Positions 1 to 8,737 are shown, counted from the stretch's first letter. The stretch is DNA of 34,144 nt from Clostridia bacterium (GCA_017560085.1 JAFYPA010000120.1:1-34144), one strand, 5' to 3'. The notes: generated from the sequence alone by a model not told the origin. Numbers and translations are program-made.

Positions 1-53
1 CTATATGATATACTGACCTTGAATAGATATAAAATAAATGTCGGAGATATACA

Positions 54-1184
54 ATGACCGAATATAAGAGCTATGCGGAATGTAATTACAATAAAGCACT
101 GGAATTATTGAGGGAGCTCGGAAAAATCCCCGCACCGTCGCACTGCGAGGACAAAAGAGCGGAATTCTGCCGTGACTTTCTGAAGTCCTTAGGTGCTGAC
201 AATGCTTACATTGACAACGCCAAAAATGTAATTTATGAAATTAACTGCGAAAGCAGTAACGATATTACTATTTTTCTCGCACACACAGACACCGTTTTTC
301 CCGATACCGAGCCGTATACTATGACAGAGGACGAAGAAAAAATATATTGCCCCGGAATCGGTGATGACACTGCATCTGTCGTTGTGCTTCTGATGCTCGC
401 AAAATATTATACGGAAAACCGCATAAATCCCAAAAACGGAGTTATGTTTGTTATGAATTCCTGTGAGGAGGGGCTCGGAAATCTGTTCGGGATAAAGACT
501 CTTATGGAAAGCTATAAGTCCCGAATCGGAAGGGTTATTTCCTTTGATGCCTGCATCGGTACAATTTACAATAAATGCGTAGGCTCTCACAGGTATAAGG
601 TTACTGTACAGACGGAGGGCGGGCATTCCTTCGGGAAATTCGGAAACAAGAATGCTATTGCAGAGCTTTCTTCTGTAATAAACGAGATTTATAAAATAAA
701 TGTCCCCCAAAAGGAAGGTACGAAAACGACCTACAATGTTGGAAATATAGTCGGTGGTACATCAATAAACACAATTGCACAGGAAGCAGAAATGCTTTGT
801 GAATACCGCTCGGATGACAGGGAATGTCTTGAAATTATGCAGAAGAAATTCTTTGACATATTCGACGGTGCACGCAAGGATGATGTAAAAATAGAAGTTT
901 CCCTGATTGGTGAGCGTCCTTGTGCGGGAGAAGTAGACGAAAAGCTTCTTTGTGAGCTTACGGAAAAATGTCAAACCGTTATGAGAGAATTCCGTTCCGA
1001 TGTATCTTTAAAATCCGCATCCACAGACTGCAATATTCCGATGTCGGTCGGAGTCCCTGCTGTTACAATCGGAGTATACACGGGAGACGGCGAGCACACA
1101 AGAGAAGAATTTATTATAAAGGAATCCATTAAAGAAGGAATTGAAATCGCGTTGAAAACAGCACATTCGATTCTTGAAATCTGA
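54..1184 (+). CDS. M20-family zinc metallopeptidase (aminoacyl/dipeptidase-like)
   Basis: This 376-residue protein is a cytoplasmic M20/M28-type metallopeptidase or amidohydrolase that would cleave a peptide or N-acyl bond with a two-zinc centre. The ligand set can be read in order: His77-x-Asp79 in LAHTDTV, the bridging Asp104 in GIGDDTAS, the catalytic Glu pair 138-139 in NSCEEGLG, Asp165 in SFDAC, and a C-terminal His348 in GEHTREE. The interruption between about residues 175 and 290, with the VQTEGGHSFGKFGN stretch, fits the M20 dimerisation (lid) domain. No signal peptide is visible. The ATG has a GGAG ribosome binding site about 8 bases upstream. The gene leads a probable operon with the lipid kinase 30 bases downstream. 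Substrate is unknown; peptidase T-like, carboxypeptidase G2-like and amidohydrolase roles all remain open. Confidence 0.85.
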   Translation: MTEYKSYAECNYNKALELLRELGKIPAPSHCEDKRAEFCRDFLKSLGADNAYIDNAKNVIYEINCESSNDITIFLAHTDTVFPDTEPYTMTEDEEKIYCPGIGDDTASVVVLLMLAKYYTENRINPKNGVMFVMNSCEEGLGNLFGIKTLMESYKSRIGRVISFDACIGTIYNKCVGSHRYKVTVQTEGGHSFGKFGNKNAIAELSSVINEIYKINVPQKEGTKTTYNVGNIVGGTSINTIAQEAEMLCEYRSDDRECLEIMQKKFFDIFDGARKDDVKIEVSLIGERPCAGEVDEKLLCELTEKCQTVMREFRSDVSLKSASTDCNIPMSVGVPAVTIGVYTGDGEHTREEFIIKESIKEGIEIALKTAHSILEI

Positions 1185-1214
1185 TATTTATCTTTTCGGA
1201 AAGGAGCAAACAAA

Positions 1215-2144
1215 ATGAGAGCACTTGTGCTTATAAACCCAAACGCGGGTAACGGAGAGCTTATCAAGAACACGCCCTTCATAATCAAAAAGCTTAATGA
1301 GGGCGGCATTGAAACGGACGTTATGCTGACCAGCGGAAGAGGCGATGCCACAAACTATGTAAAAACCTACGGCAAGGGACGAAAGCTTATTATTTGTGCG
1401 GGCGGAGACGGTACTCTTAATGAGGTTATAAACGGAGTTATGTCCTTCAAGAAGGAGCAACGACCGAATATAGGCTATATTCCCTGCGGTACAACAAATG
1501 ATTTTGCCAGAAGCCTCAGAATTCCGATTGAAATTCCCGAAGCGGTAAAGTGCATCACAGAAGGCACACCGGTCCCCTATGACATCGGAAAATTTAACGA
1601 CAGATACTTTGTTTACGTTGCGGCGTGCGGTGCTTTTTCGGGAAGCTCATATACCACACCGCAGGATATGAAAAAAATATTCGGACACATTGCTTACATT
1701 TTTGAGGGCATCAAGGAAATCCCCGCAATAAAGCCACACCATATGAGATTCGAATTTGATACGGGAGAAATTCTTGAGGGAAATTACGCATTCGGAGCCA
1801 TAAGCAATACACGAAGCTACGGAGGACTTATAAACCTTGAAAAGCTTGGTGTGGATATTTCCGACGGGCTTTTCGAAATGACACTCGTAAAGCTTCCGAA
1901 GAACTTAATCGAAACGGGTAAGGTTGCCATTTCCTTAAGCAGCGGAGAATACGACAAAAATCTTATCACCTTTGAGAGGTTCAGCTCCTGCAGAATATTT
2001 GTTGACTCAGACAGTCTCAACTGGTCTGTAGACGGCGAAAAGGGAGCTTCAAGCGATATCATTGAAATTGAAAATATTCACTCGGCGGTTAATTTTATTA
2101 TAAAAGAAAGGAAATTTGATATTCCTACGGACATTCTTGATTGA
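1215..2144 (+). CDS. YegS/DagK-type diacylglycerol or lipid kinase
   Basis: This 309-residue protein belongs to the diacylglycerol-kinase catalytic superfamily (DagK/YegS/BmrU), which transfers phosphate from ATP to diacylglycerol or a related lipid at the inner face of the membrane. The N-terminal LINPNAGNG motif (residues 6-14), the nucleotide-binding GGDGTLNEV motif (63-71) and GTTNDFARSL (92-101) are all intact. The length matches single-domain bacterial members of about 300 residues. The start is set by an AAAGGAG site 8 bases before the ATG. It sits between the M20 peptidase and the DUF4838 gene with short gaps, so the three are probably cotranscribed. In Firmicutes such enzymes recycle diacylglycerol produced during lipoteichoic acid synthesis. 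Whether this one does so, or uses another lipid, cannot be told from sequence. Confidence 0.9.
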   Translation: MRALVLINPNAGNGELIKNTPFIIKKLNEGGIETDVMLTSGRGDATNYVKTYGKGRKLIICAGGDGTLNEVINGVMSFKKEQRPNIGYIPCGTTNDFARSLRIPIEIPEAVKCITEGTPVPYDIGKFNDRYFVYVAACGAFSGSSYTTPQDMKKIFGHIAYIFEGIKEIPAIKPHHMRFEFDTGEILEGNYAFGAISNTRSYGGLINLEKLGVDISDGLFEMTLVKLPKNLIETGKVAISLSSGEYDKNLITFERFSSCRIFVDSDSLNWSVDGEKGASSDIIEIENIHSAVNFIIKERKFDIPTDILD

Positions 2145-2175
2145 ATTTAAATTTAATAATATGAGGTGACTAAAA

Positions 2176-4128
2176 ATGAAAACGATTTACATTTCAGCCG
2201 AAAGCAATCACAAAACATTTTTATTTGCTGCCGAAGAGCTTAAAAAATATATTGAAAAGCTCAACCCCGAGGTAAATGCCGATATTATTTCCTGCGGTGT
2301 GGGTGAAAAGTGCATTTCTCTCGGATATACGGATAATGTTACAAACGAGGTTGACACTGTTTCCGTTGATATTTGCGGTACTGAAGGAAAAATCTGCGGC
2401 TCAAATCCCCGAAGTGTTCTTTATGCGGTTTACAAGTACCTCGAAAAACTTGGTATACGATGGGTTCGTCACGGTGCTGACGGTGAATATATTCCGAAAA
2501 ACCATACTTTTGAAAACGACAGAATTATCTTTACGGAAAGTGCAAAATACAAGCACAGATGTATGTGCACAGAGGGTGCCCTCTCCCTTGAGGTTGCACT
2601 TGCAAATATTGACTGGGCGGCGAAGGTTGGCTTTAACGAATATTATGTTCAGGGTATACTTCCCACGTTTATGTTTACCCGTTGGTACGAGCACGTCGGA
2701 AATCCGCTTCTCGGCGGAAGAAAGCTCACCGATGACGAAATGCTTGACATAAAGCTTCAGATGGAAGAGGAAATCAAAAAGCGCGACCTTATTTACTACA
2801 CGGTAGGTCACGGATGGCACAGCGAGCCCTTCGGAGCAAGATCTCTTGTATCAACTCAGGATGCAGATATTGAAATGTCCGATGAATTAAGGTCTATTCT
2901 TGCACAGCTTGACGGAAAGCGCGGAATACATAACAAAAGCATTGCAAATACTCATCTTTGCTATTCTAATCCGTATGTTCGGAAGAAAATTGTTGAATAT
3001 GTTGTTCAGTACTGTCTTGACCATCCGCAGATGGACTATGTTTTCTTCCCTCTCGCAGATAATTCAAACAATCATTGCGAATGCGAGGAATGCTCAAAGC
3101 TTCGTCCCTCAGACTGGTACGTTACTCTTATGAACGAGCTTGATGCCGCTCTTGAAAAGGAGGGACATCCCGCAAAGATAGTGGTTGCGGTTTACTGCGA
3201 TTTCCTCTGGGCGCCTACCACGGGCAAGTTCAACAATCCCGACAGATTCATTTATGTTTATGCTCCCTTCCACCGTTCGATTTATATGCACAAGCCCTCA
3301 CAGCGACCCGCTAATGTAAAATACAAGGATATGGGCAAGCTCTACAGCGAAGAGGAGCTTCCGAAGTATGTTAGAAACAAGCTTACAATGCCTCAGAGTG
3401 CCGAGGAGCTTATATCCTTCCTTCAGAGCTGGCAGAGATGGCAGGATGTAGATGCATATGCTCACGAGTATTATAATTATGTCGGTGAGCAGTACTATGA
3501 CTTCGGAAGTATTGAATTCTCAGAAATTATATATGACGATATAAGAGAGCTTCCGAGACTTAAGATGAACGGTATGCTCGCCTGCGGAACACAGCGTATA
3601 TTTATGCCTACGGGTCTCGGTATGTGGACTCTGGCAAGGGGACTGTGGAACGATGAGCCGTCCTTTGAAAGTGTTAAGAATGACTATTTCGATGCGGCAT
3701 TCGGAAGTGAAAGCAAAAAGTTCTCCGATTACTTTACTTATCTCTCAAAGCTTGCTCATACACTTCCCGAGGTTCCGTTCGATACTGTTATAGAAGAATG
3801 CATGAAGATGAAGGAATACATCGGCACACTTGACCTTGACGGTATGGATGAATGTCACAGAGCTTCAATCAAGTATGTTCTTTTCCATTGCGAAATTATA
3901 ATAAGACAGATGAAAGCCGAAAAGGTTACCTGCGCAAACGGCGGAAGCATTGATGCGGCGGAAAAGGAATGGAAGGAGCTTATTCATTACGGCCGTGCAA
4001 ACGAGATGGATTTCTACTATGAGTTTGACCTTTATCAGTATTTCATCCACATAGGAGGCAGAGCTTACAGTGGCTTTGGCAAGTGGTGGAGAAGCTGGGA
4101 CGAAAGCGATTATACTCCAGCAGAATAA
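2176..4128 (+). CDS. DUF4838 protein with GH67-like N-terminal domain
   Basis: This 650-residue protein resembles DUF4838 proteins, which are distantly related to alpha-glucuronidases and other TIM-barrel glycoside hydrolases. The N-terminal part (about 1-115) has the layout of the GH67 N-terminal domain: AAEELKKYIEK, a GTEG turn, the SNPRSVLYAVYKYLEKLGIRWVR segment and a Pro-rich transition. The central part carries the DUF4838 hallmark of a Cys pair, CECEECSKL, followed by an Asn-Glu-containing YVTLMNELDAALEK helix and an aromatic strand VYCDFLW. Residues 400-650 are rich in Tyr and Trp, as in carbohydrate-active enzymes. There is no signal peptide, so it would act inside the cell. A GAGGTGA ribosome binding site precedes the ATG and a strong terminator follows. 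A role on an oligosaccharide is inferred; no substrate can be assigned. Confidence 0.75.
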   Translation: MKTIYISAESNHKTFLFAAEELKKYIEKLNPEVNADIISCGVGEKCISLGYTDNVTNEVDTVSVDICGTEGKICGSNPRSVLYAVYKYLEKLGIRWVRHGADGEYIPKNHTFENDRIIFTESAKYKHRCMCTEGALSLEVALANIDWAAKVGFNEYYVQGILPTFMFTRWYEHVGNPLLGGRKLTDDEMLDIKLQMEEEIKKRDLIYYTVGHGWHSEPFGARSLVSTQDADIEMSDELRSILAQLDGKRGIHNKSIANTHLCYSNPYVRKKIVEYVVQYCLDHPQMDYVFFPLADNSNNHCECEECSKLRPSDWYVTLMNELDAALEKEGHPAKIVVAVYCDFLWAPTTGKFNNPDRFIYVYAPFHRSIYMHKPSQRPANVKYKDMGKLYSEEELPKYVRNKLTMPQSAEELISFLQSWQRWQDVDAYAHEYYNYVGEQYYDFGSIEFSEIIYDDIRELPRLKMNGMLACGTQRIFMPTGLGMWTLARGLWNDEPSFESVKNDYFDAAFGSESKKFSDYFTYLSKLAHTLPEVPFDTVIEECMKMKEYIGTLDLDGMDECHRASIKYVLFHCEIIIRQMKAEKVTCANGGSIDAAEKEWKELIHYGRANEMDFYYEFDLYQYFIHIGGRAYSGFGKWWRSWDESDYTPAE

Positions 4129-4142
4129 TCTTATTTCTTTAT

Positions 4143-4177
4143 ACACCTGTCTTTTATAAGGCAGGTGTAATATTTTT
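4143..4177 (+). terminator. Rho-independent terminator after the DUF4838 gene
   Basis: The arms ACACCTGTCTT and AAGGCAGGTGT pair over 11 bp with one G-T wobble around a short TTAT loop, followed by AATATTTTT and further T-runs. It closes the operon that starts with the M20 peptidase. Confidence 0.85.
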
Positions 4178-4198
4178 CCGTTTTTTTGCCTTTTTATA

Positions 4199-4227
4199 TT
4201 GACTTTTTGATTTGTCGGTGTTATAAT
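4199..4227 (+). promoter_or_regulatory. Sigma-A promoter of the EamA transporter gene
   Basis: TTGACT at 4199-4204 and a perfect TATAAT at 4222-4227 are separated by 17 bases. The start codon of the transporter lies 32 bases after the -10 box. Confidence 0.75.
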
Positions 4228-4258
4228 CGCTTGGTATTTAACTTTAAGGAGTATTGCA

Positions 4259-5245
4259 ATGCTTGACCCTATTTTCAATTCACAGCTGATGAACACCCTT
4301 CTGACACAGCCCTGGTTTCAGCTTGTTTTCATCGTAATCATTTCGGTTCTTGCAAGTACAAAGGCTACACTTCAGAGCTTTGTCTGCAAAAAGCATATCA
4401 GAAACTCGCAGGACAGTATTCTGTACAACACATTTTTCTTTGTTTTTGTTGCGTTATTTTTAGCTCTTACGATTAACATAACAACACCGAACAAGGAAAT
4501 CATAATCTGGGCATTTATACACGCCGCACTTACCATTGCTTTTCAGGTATTTTATTCTATGTCTCTTTCCGCAGGACCTGTGTCAATAACAATTCTGCTT
4601 ATCAGCTTCTGCGTTGTTGTACCTACCTTTGTTAGTGCTGTTGCATTCAAGGAAAGCATTTTCTACTCTCAGCTTCTCGGTATTAATTGCCTTCTTATCT
4701 CCTTCCCTTTAAGTGTAAAGGATAACGGCGAAGGCGGTAAAAAAGCAAACAAGAAGTGGCTTATACTCACCATTATAACAATCATTGCAGACAGCCTTGC
4801 AATGACATTGCAGAAAATGTTCAGGATTACAGAAAGCTACAAGGTATACGGTGAGCTTGCATCAAATACTTTCCTTGTGATTGTTTACATATTCGGTGCG
4901 ATTATGGCTCTCGGTGTTTACTTCGCTATAAGATTTTTCGGAAGCAAAGAGCACGGTGCCAACAAGCATACGTTCAAAATCGGTATCGGTGTTATTCTGT
5001 TCGCACTTGCGATGGGTCTTGACCTTGCCATTTATCAGAAGTGTTATATGACGGCTAACCTTAAGATTCCCGGTTCATTCTTCTTCCCCACATTTATGGG
5101 TCTTCAGACAACGGTTATGACCGCTATCGGTGTAATCATCTTCGGAGACAAACTTAACAAGAGACAGCTTGTCGGTGTTGCATTCGGTATACTCTCTATT
5201 ATAATGCTCAACATTCAGTTCGGTTCTTCATTTGTAATAGGCTGA
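4259..5245 (+). CDS. DMT/EamA-type 10-TM membrane transporter
   Basis: This 328-residue integral membrane protein has about ten hydrophobic segments arranged as two five-helix halves, the layout of drug/metabolite transporter (EamA) exporters. The two halves are joined by a Lys-rich cytoplasmic linker near residues 155-170 (DNGEGGKKANKKW). The first helix starts around residue 20, and the second half ends with the typical FGDKLNKRQLVGVAFGILSI stretch, which resembles the EamA signature in which a short charged loop precedes the last helix. An AAGGAG site lies about 8 bases before the ATG. The gene has its own promoter and no downstream partner before the serine T-box, so it is probably monocistronic. 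Family members export amino acids, nucleosides or other metabolites; the substrate here is unknown. Confidence 0.8.
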   Translation: MLDPIFNSQLMNTLLTQPWFQLVFIVIISVLASTKATLQSFVCKKHIRNSQDSILYNTFFFVFVALFLALTINITTPNKEIIIWAFIHAALTIAFQVFYSMSLSAGPVSITILLISFCVVVPTFVSAVAFKESIFYSQLLGINCLLISFPLSVKDNGEGGKKANKKWLILTIITIIADSLAMTLQKMFRITESYKVYGELASNTFLVIVYIFGAIMALGVYFAIRFFGSKEHGANKHTFKIGIGVILFALAMGLDLAIYQKCYMTANLKIPGSFFFPTFMGLQTTVMTAIGVIIFGDKLNKRQLVGVAFGILSIIMLNIQFGSSFVIG

Positions 5246-5280
5246 TAATCGGGTAAGCTACTTAGTAAAATTATTAAAAT

Positions 5281-5313
5281 AAAGCAAATTTTTATGTTTT
5301 ACTATTGCTTTTT
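5281..5313 (+). terminator. Weak AT-rich hairpin after the transporter gene
   Basis: AAAGCAA (5281-5287) can pair with TTGCTTT (5305-5311), followed by TT. The stem is short and its right arm overlaps the -35 box of the serS promoter, so it may be only a weak terminator or coincidence. Confidence 0.3.
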
Positions 5314-5333
5314 ATAAAGATATATAGTATAAT
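5305..5333 (+). promoter_or_regulatory. Sigma-A promoter of the T-box/serS unit
   Basis: TTGCTT at 5305-5310 and a perfect TATAAT at 5328-5333 are 17 bases apart. Transcription would begin near 5340, just before Stem I of the T-box leader. Confidence 0.75.
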
Positions 5334-5348
5334 ATGCATTACTGTGAT

Positions 5349-5557
5349 GAAAGATAAGGTATCGGTATCCCTCAAGAGAGTCGTCGGTCGGTGCAAGACG
5401 TCGGGTGAATTTACCTTTCCGCTTTCGGAGTACTACGGAGAAATCCGTAAGGGTGCGCCCTTTAAAGCGTAATCGAGTGACCGTATTTATGCGGTAATTT
5501 GGGTGGCAACACGGAGTCTTTCGTCCCATTTTCCGGTGGCGAGGACTCCTTTTTTTT
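5349..5557 (+). promoter_or_regulatory. T-box riboswitch, serine-specific (UCC specifier), controlling serS
   Basis: This leader senses uncharged tRNA-Ser and controls serS by transcription antitermination. Stem I can be drawn: GAAAG (5349-5353) pairs with CTTTC (5422-5426) and AAGGTA (5356-5361) pairs with TACCTT (5412-5417), leaving an internal loop that contains TCC at 5418-5420, a serine codon in the specifier position. The AGAGAG element of Stem I is at 5375-5380. Two further small hairpins follow (ACGGA/TCCGT and ACCG/CGGT). The T-box sequence GGGTGGCAACACGG (5501-5514) is the acceptor-pairing element. The terminator pairs GGAGTCT (5513-5519) with GGACTCC (5543-5549) before eight T residues, and its left arm overlaps the T-box, as expected for mutually exclusive folds. 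The loop assignment is by hand pairing. Confidence 0.93.
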
Positions 5558-5599
5558 GTTTAAAATTTAATTATTATATTGAAAGGACAGGATGAGAAA

Positions 5600-6886
5600 A
5601 TGATTGATATTAAATTTCTCAGAGAAAACCCCGATGTTGTAAAGCAGAACATCAAGAACAAATTCCAGGATTCCAAGCTTCCCCTTGTTGATGAGGTTAT
5701 TGAGCTCGACGCAAAGTCAAGAGCAGTAAAGCTTGAGGCTGACACTCTCAGAGGCGAGAGAAACAAATGCTCCAAGATGATTGGCGCTCTTATGGGTCAG
5801 GGCAAGAAGGAAGAAGCAGAGGAAATGAAGAAGAAGGTTAACGAGCAGGCTGCACGTCTTGCTGAATGTGAAGCTCTCGAGGCCGAATATCAGGAAAAGG
5901 TAACCAAGATTATGATGGTTATCCCCAACATCATTGACCCCTCTGTTCCGATTGGCAAGGATGACAGCGAAAACGTTGAGGTTCAGAAGTACGGTGAGCC
6001 CGTTGTTCCGGACTTTGAAATCCCCTACCACACAGACATTATGGAAAGATTCAACGGTATTGACCTTGACAGTGCAAGAAGAGTTGCAGGTAACGGCTTC
6101 TACTATCTTATGGGCGATATCGCAAGACTTCACTCCGCTGTTATTTCCTACGCAAGAGACTTTATGATTGACAGAGGCTTCACATATTGCATTCCTCCCT
6201 TTATGATAAGAGCGGATGTAGTTACAGGCGTTATGTCCTTTGCTGAAATGGAAGCTATGATGTACAAGATTGAAGGCGAGGATCTTTACCTTATCGGTAC
6301 ATCCGAGCACTCTATGATCGGTAAGTTCATCGACCAGATTCTTCCCGAAAGCTCACTTCCTCAGACTCTTACAAGCTACAGCCCCTGCTTCAGAAAGGAA
6401 AAGGGTGCTCACGGTATCGAGGAAAGAGGCGTATACAGAATCCACCAGTTTGAAAAGCAGGAAATGATTGTTGTATGTAAGCCCGAGGAAAGCCCGATGT
6501 GGTTTGACAAGCTCTGGCAGAACACTGTAGACCTCTTCCGTTCTATGGATATTCCCGTAAGAACTCTTGAGTGCTGCTCCGGTGACCTTGCTGACCTTAA
6601 GGTTAAGTCTGTTGACGTCGAGGCTTGGTCTCCCAGACAGAAGAAATACTTCGAAGTAGGCAGCTGCTCCAACCTCGGTGAGGCTCAGGCAAGAAGACTT
6701 AAGATCAGAGTTAACGGTGCTGACGGCAAGTATCTTGCTCACACTCTTAACAACACGGTTGTTGCTCCCCCCAGAATGCTCATCGCGTTCCTTGAAAACA
6801 ACCTCAATGCTGACGGCAGTGTTAATATTCCCGTTGCGCTCAGACCTTATATGGGCGGTATGGAAAAGATTGTTCCCAAGAACTAA
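5600..6886 (+). CDS. serS: Seryl-tRNA synthetase
   Basis: This 428-residue class II synthetase charges tRNA-Ser with serine, and tRNA-Sec where present. The N-terminal 1-110 region is the long antiparallel coiled-coil arm, rich in Lys and Glu, that grips the tRNA long variable arm. The catalytic core has TSEHSMIGKF, motif 2 (FRKEKGAHG followed by YRIHQFEKQE) and a motif 3 that reads HTLNNTVVAPPRMLIAFLE. The last replaces the more common TLNGSGLAVGR with a TLNNT form while keeping the motif 3 Arg. The start at 5600 is preferred over an in-frame ATG at 5579 because the protein then begins MIDIKFLRENPD, as SerRS proteins do, with AAAGGA and GGATGAG just upstream. Regulation by the serine T-box in front is direct and expected. 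Confidence 0.97.
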   Translation: MIDIKFLRENPDVVKQNIKNKFQDSKLPLVDEVIELDAKSRAVKLEADTLRGERNKCSKMIGALMGQGKKEEAEEMKKKVNEQAARLAECEALEAEYQEKVTKIMMVIPNIIDPSVPIGKDDSENVEVQKYGEPVVPDFEIPYHTDIMERFNGIDLDSARRVAGNGFYYLMGDIARLHSAVISYARDFMIDRGFTYCIPPFMIRADVVTGVMSFAEMEAMMYKIEGEDLYLIGTSEHSMIGKFIDQILPESSLPQTLTSYSPCFRKEKGAHGIEERGVYRIHQFEKQEMIVVCKPEESPMWFDKLWQNTVDLFRSMDIPVRTLECCSGDLADLKVKSVDVEAWSPRQKKYFEVGSCSNLGEAQARRLKIRVNGADGKYLAHTLNNTVVAPPRMLIAFLENNLNADGSVNIPVALRPYMGGMEKIVPKN

Positions 6887-6907
6887 TCGGATAAACGCAT
6901 AAAAATT

Positions 6908-6940
6908 ACCCGACTGATACAGTGTCAGTCGGGTGTTTTG
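6908..6940. terminator. Bidirectional terminator between serS and the alpha/beta hydrolase
   Basis: ACCCGACTGA (6908-6917) pairs perfectly with TCAGTCGGGT (6925-6934) around a seven-base loop. It is followed by GTTTTGTTTT on the plus strand, and by a run of Ts on the minus strand (plus strand AAAAATT), so it can serve both convergent genes. Confidence 0.88.
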
Positions 6941-6942
6941 TT

Positions 6943-8028
6943 TTAATTCATAAGATAAGCTCTGAAGAATTTTTCAAGCTCATAATATGCTGTCGGTACA
7001 CTTTCGTAATGTTTACCGAGAGGCGTTGTGACATTGAATTCCTTGAGTGCCTTTTCGTCGTTATCAACGGAATGATGTCCGCCGGTATCGTCGGGTAATG
7101 TGCGAAGCTCCGCCATAAAGCCTGCGTTGTTAAGGCTTTTCACGAGTGATTCGGAGGCGGCGTAATTTACGCAAGTATCATCCTTGGAAATCCATATTTT
7201 AAGGGGTCTGTTGGTAGTGGATATTCTGTAGGCGCTACCCAGTGCTTCAAAGCCCTTTGCGCTTCTGTTGAGGGAATATTCAAGCTTCTCCTCTTTGCTC
7301 ATAAGAAGTCCCGTGAAATAAGGATTCCAGCCACACATTTTATCGTAGTTTTCGGTAATGTAGGCAATATAATTCTCGTCCTTGATTACCTTGCTGTTTA
7401 CCTCGGGCTTGCTTCCCTCGGGGTTAAGTACATTGTTTACGTCCTCAGAAAAGCCCAGATCCTTGCAAACAGCATATCTTTGTCCCGGTGAATAACCCAT
7501 ATTGACGTGGAGAGGGTTAAGCTCCGGTGCGAGCATTCCTACGGCTTTGATGTTGATGTCCGTATCATAGTAAAAGGACAAAGCCTGAATACCGCCGAGA
7601 GATTTGCAGGACACGAAAATATTATTCCCGTCGACATTGTAATTGTCGAGAATATACTTTATGCCGAGTAGATAGCATTTTCTGTTGGTTGGTGTTGCAA
7701 AGGTCGAGCACCAGGATTTTTCATAGAGTGTGCCGAATCCGTAGCAGTCGAACACGGCATAACCGCAGTCGCGAAGATAGTTGTAATACTCCTCGTACAT
7801 TTTTGTCATTTCCTTGGAGTTTACCGAGCCGTATTCCGCAGAGCCGTGGATGAAGACTATAAGCGGCACGGCATCGCCGTCCTTTGTATAGTTGGGCGGA
7901 AGCTTTATTTTTCCGCTTGTATAATGCTTTTCGTCATCAATGTCATAAAAGAATGTTTCTTCCGTTTCGGGAATGCCTTTAACCGTTTCGGAAACGATAT
8001 CGCTGTCATTTTTTAACTGTTCCGTCAT
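6943..8028 (-). CDS. Alpha/beta hydrolase, prolyl-oligopeptidase-like esterase
   Basis: This 361-residue protein has an alpha/beta-hydrolase fold and probably cleaves an ester or peptide in the cytoplasm. Visible motifs are the oxyanion-hole HGS at 61-63 (VFIHGS), the nucleophile elbow CKSLGG with Ser143 in a slightly unusual SxCKSLGG context, an acid in SKDD (283-284) and a histidine in GGHHS (318-319). The insertion between about residues 170 and 265 would form a lid. The ATG at 8028 is chosen over an upstream TTG-type extension because AGGAG lies 9 bases before it and the extension would overlap radC. It starts 19 bases after the radC stop, so the two are likely cotranscribed. Substrate unknown; its presence behind radC does not indicate a DNA-related role. 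Confidence 0.82.
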   Translation of the reverse strand: MTEQLKNDSDIVSETVKGIPETEETFFYDIDDEKHYTSGKIKLPPNYTKDGDAVPLIVFIHGSAEYGSVNSKEMTKMYEEYYNYLRDCGYAVFDCYGFGTLYEKSWCSTFATPTNRKCYLLGIKYILDNYNVDGNNIFVSCKSLGGIQALSFYYDTDINIKAVGMLAPELNPLHVNMGYSPGQRYAVCKDLGFSEDVNNVLNPEGSKPEVNSKVIKDENYIAYITENYDKMCGWNPYFTGLLMSKEEKLEYSLNRSAKGFEALGSAYRISTTNRPLKIWISKDDTCVNYAASESLVKSLNNAGFMAELRTLPDDTGGHHSVDNDEKALKEFNVTTPLGKHYESVPTAYYELEKFFRAYLMN

Positions 8029-8047
8029 ATTCAAATTCTCCTCAGAT

Positions 8048-8737
8048 TTAAAACAGATTCTTGACCTCACAATATTTTCCTTCAGCCACGACTATGTGCG
8101 AGACAAGAGTTACCTTTGCATATATCAGCGCTTTTCTCACTTCATCTGTTGCCCGAATATCTGCAACACTCGGCTTACATACGCCTGTCGGATGATTATG
8201 CGCAAGTATTGCGGTTGTACAGTTACAGTTCAAAGCCTCGGACAAGATTCTTTTTGTATCTATTTCAACGCTGCCTACAGCTCCGTCGCCGATAAAGCAT
8301 TCATTCACAATATTGTTTTTATCGTCAAGGCAAATAAAATAAACTCGTTCTGTGGTGATACCAACATATTTGTCTACGAGGTATCTGCCCGCATCGTCGA
8401 CGGTATTGAGCTTTCTTGTCGTATCCTTGGAGCTGTTTATGTAAAGATTCGCAACGCTTCTTAGCATTTCAAGAAACATTGCACTTGACTCTCCCATTCC
8501 CTCAATTTTTGTAAGCTCGCTTCGGGGTGCGTCAAGGACTCTTGCAAGATTTCCGAATCTTTCTATAAGCCTGTGCGCGGTCGGATTAGTATTTGCCCTC
8601 GGAATTGTATAGAAAAGAAGCATCTCGAGAATTTCGTGCTCCGCAAAGGAAGCAAAACCGTTCTTGTTGTACTTGTCCCTCATTCTTGAACGGTGGTCCT
8701 TATGTAAATCCTTATTACTCTTTTGACCGTTACTCAT
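8048..8737 (-). CDS. radC: RadC-family JAB/MPN-domain protein
   Basis: This 229-residue protein has the standard RadC layout: an N-terminal helix-hairpin-helix-like region of the UPF0758 type (RMRDKYNKNGFASFAEHEILEMLLFY and later KIEGMG) and a C-terminal JAB/MPN domain. The metal-binding JAMM motif is intact as AHNHPTGVCKPSVADI (His-x-His, Ser, Asp), preceded by a Glu in the GSVEID strand. RadC was historically linked to DNA repair, but its biochemical role remains uncertain. A GGAGGA ribosome binding site 4 bases before the ATG at 8737 fixes the start; the longer reading frame begins with a TTG inside that site's neighbourhood. It has an apparent extended -10 promoter upstream and leads into the alpha/beta hydrolase gene. 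Confidence 0.93.
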   Translation of the reverse strand: MSNGQKSNKDLHKDHRSRMRDKYNKNGFASFAEHEILEMLLFYTIPRANTNPTAHRLIERFGNLARVLDAPRSELTKIEGMGESSAMFLEMLRSVANLYINSSKDTTRKLNTVDDAGRYLVDKYVGITTERVYFICLDDKNNIVNECFIGDGAVGSVEIDTKRILSEALNCNCTTAILAHNHPTGVCKPSVADIRATDEVRKALIYAKVTLVSHIVVAEGKYCEVKNLF

